Shown here: positions 16,294 to 24,660 of the stretch, piece after piece
How the letters are laid out: each line of letters opens with the position of its first letter
Numbering within the stretch: position 1 is the stretch's first letter
Virus record (IMG/VR): IMGVR_UViG_3300010354_000095
Span: 1-60,505 of that record
DNA length: 60,505 bases
Direction: 5' to 3' (one strand)
From: a virus
Made by a program: the position numbers and the translations under genes
The notes under the pieces: generated by a model
Database searches by the model: none
Told to the model about the DNA's origin: nothing
The model's input: the letters and a program-made list of their open reading frames with translations, nothing else

Positions 16294-16497
16294 ATGTTTG
16301 TAAATTTTAAAGTAGCTAACGAAAGATATACTGTTTGTAAAAGTTGTCAATATTTTTCGACCACAATTAAGAGTTGTGCACAATGCGGTTGCTTTATGCC
16401 GGTCAAAGTTACAATTGCTACTATGAAATGCCCTATGAATTATTGGTCAACGAACTCTTTAAGTTCAAAAGATAGAGATTATAAAATCGATGAATAA
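16294..16497 (+). CDS. Small zinc-ribbon protein, DUF6171-like
   Basis: A 67-residue protein dominated by a cysteine cluster: Cys15-x2-Cys18, Cys28-x2-Cys31-x-Cys33 and Cys46-Pro, with Met-Pro-Val-Lys between. This CxxC...CxCGC...CP...W arrangement is the small zinc-ribbon family DUF6171 found in T4-like phages. Role unknown; zinc binding is expected. It overlaps the start of the dNMP kinase gene by 8 bases, so the two are coupled. Its promoter would give a leaderless message. Confidence 0.7.
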   Translation: MFVNFKVANERYTVCKSCQYFSTTIKSCAQCGCFMPVKVTIATMKCPMNYWSTNSLSSKDRDYKIDE

Positions 16498-17110
16498 AAA
16501 AATTATTGGTCTGTGTGGCTTCATTGGAAGCGGAAAAGATACCGCAGCAGATTATCTAGTTAATTTTCACGGGTTCAAAAGAGAAAGTTTTGCGTCGTCG
16601 CTAAAAGATGCAGTATCAGCAGTTTTCAATTGGGATCGCGAACTATTAGAAGGGCGAACCAATGAGGCTAGAATTTGGAGAGAGCAAAGAGATGATTGGT
16701 GGAGTAATCGTCTAAACATGAATATTACTCCTAGGTGGATACTACAGTATTGGGGAACAGAAGTTTGCCGTAAAGGATTTCATAATGACATTTGGATTGC
16801 TAATTTAGAGAATAAACTTAGCATGTCTAAAGATAATATTGTGATCAGTGATTGTAGATTTTCTAATGAAATTCAAAGTTTAAAAGAACAAGGTGCCAAA
16901 ATAATTTGGATTCAAAGAGGCGAGTTACCTCGGTGGTACACAACCGCAGTTGAAGCTAACCAAGGCAATGAAAGAGCCCTCGAACAGTTAAATGCCGAAA
17001 AAATTCATGCCAGTGAATACAGTTGGGCCGGAACTAATTTCGATATGATCATCGATAATAATCATAGTATTGAACACCTATATAATCAACTTAAAAATCT
17101 GGTACAATAG
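16490..17110 (+). CDS. 1: Deoxynucleoside monophosphate kinase (T4 gp1 type)
   Basis: A 206-residue P-loop kinase. Walker A is Gly-Phe-Ile-Gly-Ser-Gly-Lys-Asp-Thr at 10-18; the Phe-Ala-Ser-Ser-Leu-Lys-Asp segment near 34, Ile-Leu-Gln-Tyr-Trp-Gly-Thr-Glu near 83, and Val-Ile-Ser-Asp-x-Arg-Phe-x-Asn-Glu near 117 are signatures of the T4 gp1 family. It phosphorylates dNMPs to dNDPs in the cytoplasm to supply phage DNA synthesis. The gene starts inside the end of the zinc-ribbon gene and its 3' end overlaps the convergent frameshifted gene by 20 bases. Length is close to that of T4 gp1 (241). Confidence 0.85.
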   Translation: MNKKIIGLCGFIGSGKDTAADYLVNFHGFKRESFASSLKDAVSAVFNWDRELLEGRTNEARIWREQRDDWWSNRLNMNITPRWILQYWGTEVCRKGFHNDIWIANLENKLSMSKDNIVISDCRFSNEIQSLKEQGAKIIWIQRGELPRWYTTAVEANQGNERALEQLNAEKIHASEYSWAGTNFDMIIDNNHSIEHLYNQLKNLVQ

Positions 17111-17431
17111 GCCCAGGTTTCCAACTAGTTTTAGAAACTTCAAGTTGACAGTTTAAGCATACTGTTTTTAAATTAGTCCAATTTACATTATTAGTATTAC
17201 CATCGGCATAATAGACATTTGACTGATCTAAAATTTAAATTTAAATCCGCACTTATCACATCTATCTTTTTTTCTAAAACCCGAGCGATACCAATTTGGT
17301 GCCTCGGGTTTTAATTTTCGTCCTTTGTGAATACAACTAGTGCATAGTGTTCTGTAGTAAGGTTTTCCTTTGCGGTAGTAATTTAAAGCACAGGGGAAAT
17401 GTTTACATATAGGACATATTTTTCGTTGCAT
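17091..17431 (-). pseudogene. Multi-CxxC, degenerate HNH-like protein with a -1 frameshift
   Basis: The first frame (17431 to a TAG at 17228-17230) encodes 67 residues with CxxC pairs at 6/9, 30/33 and 58/61. The minus-1 frame continues from that point to a TAA at 17091-17093 with a fourth CxxC and the segment Tyr-Ala-Asp-Gly-Asn...Asn-Leu-Lys-Thr-Val-Cys-Leu-Asn-Cys, and ends Gly-Pro-Ile-Val-Pro-Asp-Phe. Together they make a protein of about 113 residues that resembles a zinc-ribbon/HNH-like family I recall from marine T4-like phages, in which both halves are in one frame. The join is in an alternating TTTAAA run. It may be a real mutation, recoding, or an assembly indel. An AATAAATA box lies 5 bases before the ATG. 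Confidence 0.7.
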
Positions 17432-17436
17432 TTAAA

Positions 17437-17444
17437 TATTTATT
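17437..17444 (-). promoter_or_regulatory. Late-type promoter box, leaderless geometry
   Basis: AATAAATA on the minus strand, 5 bases before the ATG at 17431. It faces away from the plus-strand box at 17497. Confidence 0.5.
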
Positions 17445-17496
17445 GTGGAAAGGACCGAGTAAAGGACCGCTAATACAGCCTTTTTTCACATTTAAA

Positions 17497-17504
17497 AATA
17501 AATA
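17497..17504 (+). promoter_or_regulatory. Late-type promoter box for the tail sheath gene
   Basis: AATAAATA, 31 bases before the gp18 ATG. The leader contains an AAAGGA ribosome site at about 17521-17526. Confidence 0.5.
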
Positions 17505-17535
17505 ACTACAACAACGTTTATAAAGGACGACGATT

Positions 17536-20500
17536 ATGGCATTAGTATCCCCAGGTTTAGAAATCACAGTAACCGACGAAGCCCAATATTTACCAACTTC
17601 GCTCGGCACAATACCTTTCGTTCTAATAGCTACCTCTGAAAATAAAACAGTCAACGGAGTTGTAGCCCCAGGAACAACAAAAGCAAACGCCGGAAAAGTA
17701 TATGGAATCAGTAGCCAACGAGAATTAGTAGCTACCTTTGGTTATCCATCATTTAAGCAAAGTACTGCCGGAACACCATTATATGGTAGCGAGTTGAATG
17801 AATATGGCTTAATGGCAGCATATAGTGCTATTGGACTTGGTAATAGAGTTTGGGCTATTAGAGCCGATGTTAACTTAGACGAACTAATTGGTACAAGTGT
17901 AAGACCAACAGGTAAAGTTCCCAATGGGACATTATGGTTAGATACATCGACTACAGATTTCGGAATTTGGGTATATTCGAGATCTAATGACAGTTATACC
18001 AAAGTTAATCCTATTTTAATTACTTCATCCTCGGAACTACAGCCCGGTGTGTCGCCCCCTATTCCAAGAAACTCCATCGGACAAATTGGTTCGTATGCTG
18101 TAGTAGTACAAAATGTTAACAATCCGGTTTATTTTAAGAATAAAAATAATCAGTGGGTTGCAGTAGGATCTGAAGAGTGGGCCGATGATATTCCATCAGT
18201 AACTAGCAATACTTCCACAGCTAATTTTATTTCTGGTTCGGTATTTAAAATCAACGGAACTAACCTTGAAATTGAAACTACAATTACCGATATGTCCAAC
18301 TTGGTTACTTATTTTACTGGTTTAGCTAATGTTACGGCCCAAATTAATAGTGTTGGTAGACTCGAATTATATTCGGATATTAATTTAGTCGTTTCCGAAG
18401 GCGAGCCAATTCAGATGATTTCGGATGAAATCGTCTCGGGTAGAACTTATCAAATTGTAACGCTCGGCAATGCCAATTGGAATACACTTGCTGGTACCAC
18501 TGGTATAACTTATGCTATTGGTGATGTGTTTACCGCAGCAGCTAACGGGACCACTGGTACTACTGGATCGGTTATTTACAAAGATATCAAAACTAATCTT
18601 ACCAGTATTGGAATTAAAAATAGTGTTGTTAACGGTGCATATAAACGAGCCGATGTAATCTTCGGATCGTATGCACAGGTTCCACAGTGGTCCGAGTTTG
18701 ATAGATATCCTCATCCGAGCGGAAGTATCTGGGTTAAAACTTCTGTGCAGGGCGGAGGAGTTAATCTTACATTTAAGAGATATAACGGATTCTTGAATAG
18801 CTGGACTTCCTTGGCTATGCCAGTATATAAAGACGGGTACAATGCTTTATATGGACTAGATCCTTTAGCCGGTGGCACCAATATTGTTACAGGTAGTTCG
18901 TTCGTTAAATATAGCGAAGATAATTTAGGTTATTCGATTTATACACTGAGTTCGAGCGGACAAACTAAGGTCACCGGTACTACAATACCTGGTTTAAACG
19001 ATTTTGTAATCGGCGATGATTTCTCAATTATTGCATCAACACCAGGATCGGCTACACCTTTAACAGCTAGAGAATGTACACTGGCAGGAACCGACGCTCG
19101 TGCGTTTGTTACCGCAATTTTAGCAGCAGATATTCCTAATGTTACTGCACAGGTTGAACAGTCGGGGCAAATCAGTATTACACACAGAGCCGGTGGTATG
19201 ATTTCGTTATTGAATGGAACAAATCCTTCGGCCAGAAACCCACTTACAACTGCGGGTTTCACAACTGCTACACCGGGTGTTGAAAGTAAGATTTCTAGTT
19301 TAAGTACAATTAATCTAACAAACTGGAAACAAGAGACAGTTTATACTTATAGTAACCTTGAACCAAATACTGCACCAGCAAACGGAAGACCATGGTATTA
19401 CAATGATCCAACAGCGGTAGATATCATGATTTGTGATGCAGACGGTTGGAAAGGTTATAAAAATGTTTCGAGAGATCCAAGAGGATACAATCTAACACAG
19501 ACTAATGCTGATGGTGTAATTGTAAGCCCAACAGCGCCGACAAGACAATCTGGGATTAACGGCGGTCCATTAGTACCAGGTGATATTTGGTTAGATAGTA
19601 GCGATTTAGAAAATTACCCAGTACTTTATAGATACACCATTCAGGGTTCCTGGAGTAAGATTGATAACACAGATAAGATCAGTCAAAACGGAATTATTTT
19701 TGCTGATGCTCGTTGGGGTGGTGCAGGAAATGTTGATCCAATTACCGATCCGTTCCCAAGTACTGCTTCGTTGTTAACCAGCAATTATACTGATCTTGAT
19801 GCACCGGACTATCGTTTGTATCCAAGAGGTACTTTGTTGTTTAATACAAGACGAAGTGGTTATACAGTAAAGAAATATGTTCAGAATTATTTCAATGCTA
19901 CATCGTTTAATGTTTCAAGTGGTCAATTACCTGCAAAAACCGATGCATGGGTTACTGATTTAGGATTAAAAGCCGACGGTTCTCCAAACATGGGTCACCT
20001 TGCACAAAGAAATTTTGTTGTGCAAGCATTAAAAGCAGCAGTCGATGGAAATCTTGATATTCGTGAGGAAGGCTATAATTTCAACTTATTAGCTTGCCCA
20101 GGATATCCAGAATTGATTGTTAACTTGATTGCATTAAATAATGATCGTGCTAATACCGGATTTATCATTGGCGACTTACCAATGTCGTTACCGGCTACCA
20201 TATCTGAAATTAATGCATATGAAAGAAGTTTCTCGGCAGTCAGTGATCCTTATGTCGGTCTGTTCTATCCAAGTGCATTAACAACAGATCTAAATGGAAA
20301 TGAAATTGCTGTTCCTGCTAGCCATATGATGTTAAGAACATTTATTCGTAGTGATAATGTTAGCTATCAGTGGTTCGCTCCGGCCGGTACACGACGCGGT
20401 TTAATTGATAACGCATCTGCACTAGGATTTGTTGATAATAAGAGCGGAAACTTTATTCGTTCCGGTATCAACCAAGGACTCAGAGATACTTTATACGAAA

Positions 20501-20940
20501 GAAGAATGAATCCTGTTACATTACTTCCGGGCGCCGGAATTGTAGCTTATGGTCAAAAAACACGAGCTACAGCAGTCGGCGGTGGCGGTACTAGTATGGA
20601 TCGTATCAATGTGGCTCGTTTAGTAAATTATCTTCGTTCAATACTTAAAGGTGTAGCTAATCAATTCTTGTTTGAACCAAATGACAAGATCACTAGAGAT
20701 CAAATTAAACAAATGATCGAAAGTATGCTGAACGATCTAATAGCAAAACGAGGTATATATGATTATCTGGTAGTTTGCGATGAGACCAACAATACATCGG
20801 ATCGTATTGCACGAAACGAATTGTATGTAGATATCGCAATTGAGCCAATGAAAGCTGTAGAGTTTATCTACATTCCAATTAGGCTCAAGAATCCTGGTAC
20901 AATTGCCGGGGGCGCGGCTTCTACTACTGGAGAAGTTTAA
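17536..20940 (+). CDS. 18: Tail sheath protein gp18, enlarged
   Basis: An 1134-residue contractile sheath subunit. The first 110 residues (Met-Ala-Leu-Val-Ser-Pro-Gly-Leu-Glu start; Gly-Asn-Arg-Val-Trp-Ala-Ile-Arg-Ala near 95) and the last 330 (Phe-Ile-Arg-Ser-Asp-Asn-Val; Trp-Phe-Ala-Pro-Ala-Gly; Arg-Gly-Leu-Ile; Arg-Arg-Met-Asn-Pro-Val) match the T4 gp18 core, including the C-terminal polymerisation domain with Pro-Met-Lys-Ala-Val-Glu-Phe-Ile. T4 gp18 has 659 residues; the excess is in the centre, where several Ser/Thr/Gly-rich modules with repeated Trp-Leu-Asp-x-Ser and Tyr-x-Lys-x-Asn segments are inserted. These should be displayed on the outer tail surface. A terminator follows directly. 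Confidence 0.9.
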   Translation: MALVSPGLEITVTDEAQYLPTSLGTIPFVLIATSENKTVNGVVAPGTTKANAGKVYGISSQRELVATFGYPSFKQSTAGTPLYGSELNEYGLMAAYSAIGLGNRVWAIRADVNLDELIGTSVRPTGKVPNGTLWLDTSTTDFGIWVYSRSNDSYTKVNPILITSSSELQPGVSPPIPRNSIGQIGSYAVVVQNVNNPVYFKNKNNQWVAVGSEEWADDIPSVTSNTSTANFISGSVFKINGTNLEIETTITDMSNLVTYFTGLANVTAQINSVGRLELYSDINLVVSEGEPIQMISDEIVSGRTYQIVTLGNANWNTLAGTTGITYAIGDVFTAAANGTTGTTGSVIYKDIKTNLTSIGIKNSVVNGAYKRADVIFGSYAQVPQWSEFDRYPHPSGSIWVKTSVQGGGVNLTFKRYNGFLNSWTSLAMPVYKDGYNALYGLDPLAGGTNIVTGSSFVKYSEDNLGYSIYTLSSSGQTKVTGTTIPGLNDFVIGDDFSIIASTPGSATPLTARECTLAGTDARAFVTAILAADIPNVTAQVEQSGQISITHRAGGMISLLNGTNPSARNPLTTAGFTTATPGVESKISSLSTINLTNWKQETVYTYSNLEPNTAPANGRPWYYNDPTAVDIMICDADGWKGYKNVSRDPRGYNLTQTNADGVIVSPTAPTRQSGINGGPLVPGDIWLDSSDLENYPVLYRYTIQGSWSKIDNTDKISQNGIIFADARWGGAGNVDPITDPFPSTASLLTSNYTDLDAPDYRLYPRGTLLFNTRRSGYTVKKYVQNYFNATSFNVSSGQLPAKTDAWVTDLGLKADGSPNMGHLAQRNFVVQALKAAVDGNLDIREEGYNFNLLACPGYPELIVNLIALNNDRANTGFIIGDLPMSLPATISEINAYERSFSAVSDPYVGLFYPSALTTDLNGNEIAVPASHMMLRTFIRSDNVSYQWFAPAGTRRGLIDNASALGFVDNKSGNFIRSGINQGLRDTLYERRMNPVTLLPGAGIVAYGQKTRATAVGGGGTSMDRINVARLVNYLRSILKGVANQFLFEPNDKITRDQIKQMIESMLNDLIAKRGIYDYLVVCDETNNTSDRIARNELYVDIAIEPMKAVEFIYIPIRLKNPGTIAGGAASTTGEV

Positions 20941-20947
20941 TAGTAGA

Positions 20948-20978
20948 AAAAACAGGCACAGAGATGTGCCTGTTTTTC
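20948..20978 (+). terminator. Rho-independent terminator after the sheath gene
   Basis: A perfect 13-base stem (20948-20960 with 20965-20977), GAGA loop, T-run included in the right arm. The core is CAGGCACA paired with TGTGCCTG. The A/T flanks could also terminate transcription on the opposite strand. Confidence 0.9.
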
Positions 20979-21041
20979 TGACTAAAAATTAAAACTAATG
21001 TTAATGGTATTTTCGTGGTTATTAAAAATTGACCAAAATTT

Positions 21042-21049
21042 GATAAATA
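21042..21049 (+). promoter_or_regulatory. Late-type promoter box for tail tube gene
   Basis: GATAAATA, 24 bases before the gp19 ATG at 21074, in the gap after the sheath terminator. The leader has a TAGGAG ribosome site. Confidence 0.6.
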
Positions 21050-21073
21050 TTTTTAACATATTAGGAGACCGTG

Positions 21074-21739
21074 ATGTCGATTTCATCATTAAATAAATTT
21101 TCACCAAGACTAGCCGGAGGTGGTGCTAGCAACCCATCTCAGGGTCTGCTAATGCCTAAATTACAATATCGTTATAGATTGTCATTCCAAAATTTTGGAA
21201 CCGGTGGTGCAGATGTTTTATCGTTGACTAAACAAGTAGTTACATTTAGTCGTCCAACTGTTAACTTTGCTGACATTGATTTACATACCTATAACAGTAT
21301 TGTTAGAATTGCCGGTAAGCATACATGGACAGATGTTACTACATCTATCAGAGATGACGCCGGTGGCAGTGTTAGTAAACTTGTTGGTCTACAATTGCAG
21401 AAACAATTTGATTTCATGGAGCAAAGTTCGGCTGCTTCTGGTATCGATTATAAATTTACACTTCGTTGTGAAATGCTTGACGGCGGTAATGGTAGTTACG
21501 AACCTTCGGTTTTAGAAACATGGGAATTATATGGTTGCTATATCAAGGAAGCTAATTATCAAGAAGTAAATTACGCAAATAGCGAAGCAGTTACAATTCA
21601 GCTCAGTATTAGATTTGATAACGCTATCCAGACCACAGACGGTGGCGAGCCAGGTGGAGTAGGATTGAATGTTGGCAGAAGATCAGAAGTTCCTGGCCAA
21701 GGTTCAGTTTCTACAGGTTCTGGTTACGCATTACTCTAA
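21074..21739 (+). CDS. 19: Tail tube protein gp19
   Basis: A 221-residue tail tube subunit. The ATG at 21074 is preferred over the GTG at 21071 because AGGAG lies six bases before it. The gp19-family pattern is visible: Leu-Ser-Phe-Gln-Asn-Phe-Gly near 34, Lys-Gln-Val-Val-Thr-Phe-Ser-Arg-Pro near 54, the Lys-His-Thr-Trp-Thr-Asp-Val-Thr segment near 86, and Trp-Glu-Leu-Tyr-Gly-Cys-Tyr-Ile near 151. Subunits stack as hexamers inside the sheath. Length is a little above T4 gp19 (163), with a Gly/Ser-rich C-terminal tail. Flanked by terminators on both sides, so it has a private late transcript, in keeping with high demand. Confidence 0.88.
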   Translation: MSISSLNKFSPRLAGGGASNPSQGLLMPKLQYRYRLSFQNFGTGGADVLSLTKQVVTFSRPTVNFADIDLHTYNSIVRIAGKHTWTDVTTSIRDDAGGSVSKLVGLQLQKQFDFMEQSSAASGIDYKFTLRCEMLDGGNGSYEPSVLETWELYGCYIKEANYQEVNYANSEAVTIQLSIRFDNAIQTTDGGEPGGVGLNVGRRSEVPGQGSVSTGSGYALL

Positions 21740-21756
21740 TAGTAGTCGTAATCAAC

Positions 21757-21784
21757 AAAAAAGGGCTCTTAGAGCCCTTTTTTT
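21757..21784 (+). terminator. Rho-independent terminator after tail tube gene
   Basis: Stem A6-GGGCTC (21757-21768) with GAGCCC-T6 (21772-21783), loop TTA, with a T-run. Confidence 0.9.
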
Positions 21785-21788
21785 ATAA

Positions 21789-21796
21789 GCTAAATA
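21789..21796 (+). promoter_or_regulatory. Late-type promoter box, leaderless geometry
   Basis: GCTAAATA, then five T residues, then the ATG at 21802. No ribosome site is present between box and start. Confidence 0.6.
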
Positions 21797-21801
21797 TTTT
21801 T

Positions 21802-23349
21802 ATGACATATAATCTCAAAGATTACGCTCACGCTAGCCGACTTTTTCTTGGCGGCAATTATCGGTTATTGCCAAAAACATCTTTTTTATTTCATGCATTT
21901 ATAGATGTTCAAGCTGGATCTTCGTCCTATGATGCAGCTAATCCCAATAGCAATAGAGAAATTGGTTTGATGGTTAAACAAGCAGATCTTCCGAGATTTA
22001 CTTCAGAAACAAAGACATTACACTCATATAATAGACCTAATATTGTTCAGACTAAAATTAAATACGATCCTGTAAATATTATCTTTCATGACGACAATTC
22101 TAATGTAGTTAGAAACTTTTGGATAAAATATTTTAAACATTATTTTAGAGACAGCGATTACTCACTTAACCAACATAATCTTCCGTATGTTTATACTAAT
22201 CAACTTTTTACAAATTTCGGATTGGATCCAAGAAGCCCGAATCATTATCTTAGATCGGTTAGGCTCTATACTTTACATCAAAAGAAATTTACCGAATATA
22301 TTTTTGTAAATCCAATAATTAAAACACTTCGATTTGGAACTCATAATAAACAATCTACCGACGAAATATTACAAACAGAAATGACCATTGAATATGAAGC
22401 AGTGCTTTACCAGGGCGGAACAGTTACTTATTCTAATCCACCTGGGTTCGCTGATTTGCATTATGATTATTCAAAAAGTCCACTACAAAAACTTCAATCT
22501 TTATTTGGTGATAATGGATTGAATGGTACTAAAAATTTACAACAGTTATATGCATCGCCAAGTTCATTAGGGGCATCACAATATAATACTACGCTAGGGT
22601 TGAGCAGTGCCAGAAGTGCACAAATTAATAATTCATCTGTCATTGACATGACAAATATTTTTAATTCAATGTTACAACAAAATTCCTCTAGTAGAGTGTT
22701 AGTTCCGAATTTAGCTGGTAGTGGTGCATTTCAACAAGGTCCATTCACTGGTATAGGAGTTAGATCAAGTACAGCATCTTTGCCCGGTGCATCAACAGTG
22801 ATTTCTACCTCGCCGCAATTAACTTCGAGAACAAAGATTTCTGAAATTTCACAATCTTCGGTTACTTCTGGATTAAAACTTAGTAATTTTATTGATACCT
22901 TTCCGCCCGATAATACTACACCAACTACAACTCAATCAACTATATCATATCCATCGGATTTAAAAATACTTAATGATGTCGAAAGTAATCCAATTACCGG
23001 GCAAGTTGAAATTAATCTCATACAAGAACGAAGAAGAATTAATAACAGAATAGAATTTTTAGAAAAAGCCATCGTAACATTGGTAGATGTTGTAAATGCT
23101 ACGAACGAACAAGTTAATATTTCAGCTACAACTTATAATACCTTAAATCAAAAATATATTGAAGCTAAAAACTTGCCCGATCAAACTACCGGTAAACAAG
23201 AATTAATTACTCAACTTGAAGGTCAAATTGATTTTCAACTTGATCTAATTAGAGATAATACAGATGTTTATAATAAAAAAATGTCAGAATTATCTGAACT
23301 AACAAACGAATTAGAAGAATTAAAAGCACGAAGAGATTCAATTCAATGA
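21802..23349 (+). CDS. Tail-tube-fold protein, probable baseplate tube initiator/cap (gp54/gp48 type)
   Basis: A 515-residue protein. Residues about 25-215 follow the gp19 tube fold: Phe-His-Ala-Phe-Ile-Asp-Val near 28, Val-Lys-Gln-Ala-Asp-Leu-Pro-Arg-Phe near 57, Tyr-Asn-Arg-Pro-Asn near 75, Lys-Tyr-Asp-Pro-Val-Asn-Ile-x-Phe-His-Asp-Asp near 88. T4 gp48 and gp54, which start the tube on the baseplate, share this fold, so that role is the best guess. The middle (230-400) is Ser/Thr/Gln-rich and low in complexity; residues about 400-515 form a predicted coiled coil. It lies where the portal gp20 sits in T4, but no portal motif is present. Overlaps the next gene by 4 bases. Confidence 0.65.
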   Translation: MTYNLKDYAHASRLFLGGNYRLLPKTSFLFHAFIDVQAGSSSYDAANPNSNREIGLMVKQADLPRFTSETKTLHSYNRPNIVQTKIKYDPVNIIFHDDNSNVVRNFWIKYFKHYFRDSDYSLNQHNLPYVYTNQLFTNFGLDPRSPNHYLRSVRLYTLHQKKFTEYIFVNPIIKTLRFGTHNKQSTDEILQTEMTIEYEAVLYQGGTVTYSNPPGFADLHYDYSKSPLQKLQSLFGDNGLNGTKNLQQLYASPSSLGASQYNTTLGLSSARSAQINNSSVIDMTNIFNSMLQQNSSSRVLVPNLAGSGAFQQGPFTGIGVRSSTASLPGASTVISTSPQLTSRTKISEISQSSVTSGLKLSNFIDTFPPDNTTPTTTQSTISYPSDLKILNDVESNPITGQVEINLIQERRRINNRIEFLEKAIVTLVDVVNATNEQVNISATTYNTLNQKYIEAKNLPDQTTGKQELITQLEGQIDFQLDLIRDNTDVYNKKMSELSELTNELEELKARRDSIQ

Positions 23350-23720
23350 GCAACGAAAACAATTTAACTACAGTCGATGTTTCTTATAATGAAGGGGATA
23401 CATTAAAGTTTTTTAATAATTACTTTCTCCCTTCATTTACTGTATCACAAAATATCGATGATGCAGTTTTAAGTTATTTTGAAAAAATTACCGGCAATAC
23501 TCAGTCTGCCAAGATCTTAGCTAGTTCTGTAATTTATACATGTTTAGTAAGAAATTTAAACACAATGGAAACTTTAGAAAAATTCATTAATACACCAATT
23601 GATGAATTAAATTCTTATTTAACAATGTTTTTAAATTTAAATCGTATCGGTACTAGTTTTCTTGGAATAAACAATATTCCTAAAGTTAGCAAATATGTCA
23701 AAAGAACTTTGTTGCCATGA
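23346..23720 (+). CDS. Conserved small tail-region protein
   Basis: A 124-residue helical protein overlapping the previous stop and the next start by 4 bases each, so the three genes are translationally coupled. Features include Tyr-Phe-Glu-Lys-Ile-Thr-Gly-Asn near 43, Val-Ile-Tyr-Thr-Cys-Leu near 61, Met-Phe-Leu-Asn-Leu-Asn-Arg near 93 and a basic end Lys-Tyr-Val-Lys-Arg-Thr-Leu-Leu-Pro. I recognise it as conserved next to head and tail genes in marine T4-like phages, without a known function. A chaperone or small baseplate part is possible. Confidence 0.6.
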   Translation: MSNENNLTTVDVSYNEGDTLKFFNNYFLPSFTVSQNIDDAVLSYFEKITGNTQSAKILASSVIYTCLVRNLNTMETLEKFINTPIDELNSYLTMFLNLNRIGTSFLGINNIPKVSKYVKRTLLP

Positions 23721-24151
23721 GTAAGTATGCACAGGGCAAATATCAAATAAAAAATCCGGACAAATATGTCGGTCGAAAACAACCGACATTTCGAAGTAGT
23801 TGGGAATTTACTTTTTGTTCTTTTTGTGATAACAATCCAGCAATACTACAATGGGCTAGCGAACCATTTATGATCCCTTATAGAAACCCGTTGACAGGAA
23901 AAAATACCATTTATGTTCCCGATTTCATGATGATCTATATTGATAAAAATGAGCAAAAACATGCCGAAGTTGTTGAGATTAAGCCTCTTAAAGAAACTAC
24001 TATGGAATCGGCTCGTTCCGTTAGAGACAAAGCTGCGGTAGCATTGAACATTGCCAAATGGACCGCAGCTAAAGCCTTTTGTCAATCGCATGGTTTCAAA
24101 TTCCGAATAGTAACCGAACACGATATCTATCAAGGAACGAAACGACGGTAA
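23717..24151 (+). CDS. 4: Head completion protein gp4, nuclease fold
   Basis: A 144-residue protein of the T4 gp4 (gp50) family. N-terminal Lys-Tyr-x-Ile-Lys-Asn-Pro-Asp-Lys-Tyr-Val-Gly resembles T4 gp4. It has the PD-(D/E)XK-like residues Glu30, Pro68-Asp69 and Glu87-x-Lys89, as in TnsA-type nucleases, and a C-terminal Trp-Thr-Ala-Ala-x-Ala-Phe-Cys...Thr-Glu-His segment. In T4 it is needed to finish DNA-filled heads before tails join. The set Glu, Asp, Glu-x-Lys is complete, so nuclease activity is plausible. The gene ends 8 bases before the small terminase start. Confidence 0.85.
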   Translation: MSKYAQGKYQIKNPDKYVGRKQPTFRSSWEFTFCSFCDNNPAILQWASEPFMIPYRNPLTGKNTIYVPDFMMIYIDKNEQKHAEVVEIKPLKETTMESARSVRDKAAVALNIAKWTAAKAFCQSHGFKFRIVTEHDIYQGTKRR

Positions 24152-24154
24152 ATA
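24147..24154 (+). promoter_or_regulatory. Late-type promoter box, leaderless geometry
   Basis: GGTAAATA overlapping the stop codon of the gp4 gene, followed by TTCTT and the ATG at 24160. The 5-base gap is the same as at 21789. Confidence 0.6.
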
Positions 24155-24159
24155 TTCTT

Positions 24160-24660
24160 ATGACTAAAAAATTAGAAAATCTATTTAATTTACCTGAAAC
24201 CGATTTTGAAAATATAAATCCGGAAGAAGTTAAAGATACTATCGAGGAAAATCAGCGAATTTTAGAAAATGCTAATGATATTATCGATAGAATCGATCAG
24301 GCATTACCGCAAGTTAGCGATTTAGATTCTGCAGATACCGAATTAGATGATCTTAGTAATTTAGCTAAAGAAAAATTTCAAGATCTGATGGATTTAGGTA
24401 TGAATGTGGAAGCCCGATTTAGTGGAACTATATTACAAACAGCTGGGGTATTATTGGGTCATGCAATAACAGCTAAACAGGCTAAAATAGATAAAAAACT
24501 AAGAATGGTCGATTTACAACTAAAAAAGATGCGATTGGATCAAGCCGCCAACAAAGATCCATCTACTAATGCCTTAGAAGGACAAGCTACTATCATTGAT
24601 AGAAACGAGTTGCTATCTCGTGTCCTGCAACAAACCAAAGGCGAAAAGTCTGCCAAATAA
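24160..24660 (+). CDS. 16: Small terminase subunit gp16-like
   Basis: A 166-residue helical protein; the ATG at 24160 is preferred to one at 24079 that lies inside gp4. The acidic N-terminus (Leu-Phe-Asn-Leu-Pro-Glu-Thr-Asp), the long central helices, and the segment Gly-Thr-Ile-Leu-Gln-Thr-Ala-Gly-x-Leu-Leu-Gly-His-Ala-Ile-Thr near 95 followed by Lys-Met-Arg-Leu-Asp, with Thr-Ile-Ile-Asp-Arg-Asn-Glu-Leu near the end, fit the gp16 small terminase of T4-like phages. It forms a ring that presents DNA to gp17 and stimulates it. Here it is separated from gp17 by four genes, unlike T4. Confidence 0.75.
   Translation: MTKKLENLFNLPETDFENINPEEVKDTIEENQRILENANDIIDRIDQALPQVSDLDSADTELDDLSNLAKEKFQDLMDLGMNVEARFSGTILQTAGVLLGHAITAKQAKIDKKLRMVDLQLKKMRLDQAANKDPSTNALEGQATIIDRNELLSRVLQQTKGEKSAK

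Noticed and set aside
17226-17245. Canonical minus-1 slippery heptamer at the frameshift
   Set aside because: The A-AAT-TTT and T-TTA-AAT heptamers exist but not in the zero frame of this gene.
21802-23349. Portal protein gp20 by position and length
   Set aside because: The sequence follows the tail-tube fold and has none of the portal landmarks; length similarity is coincidental.
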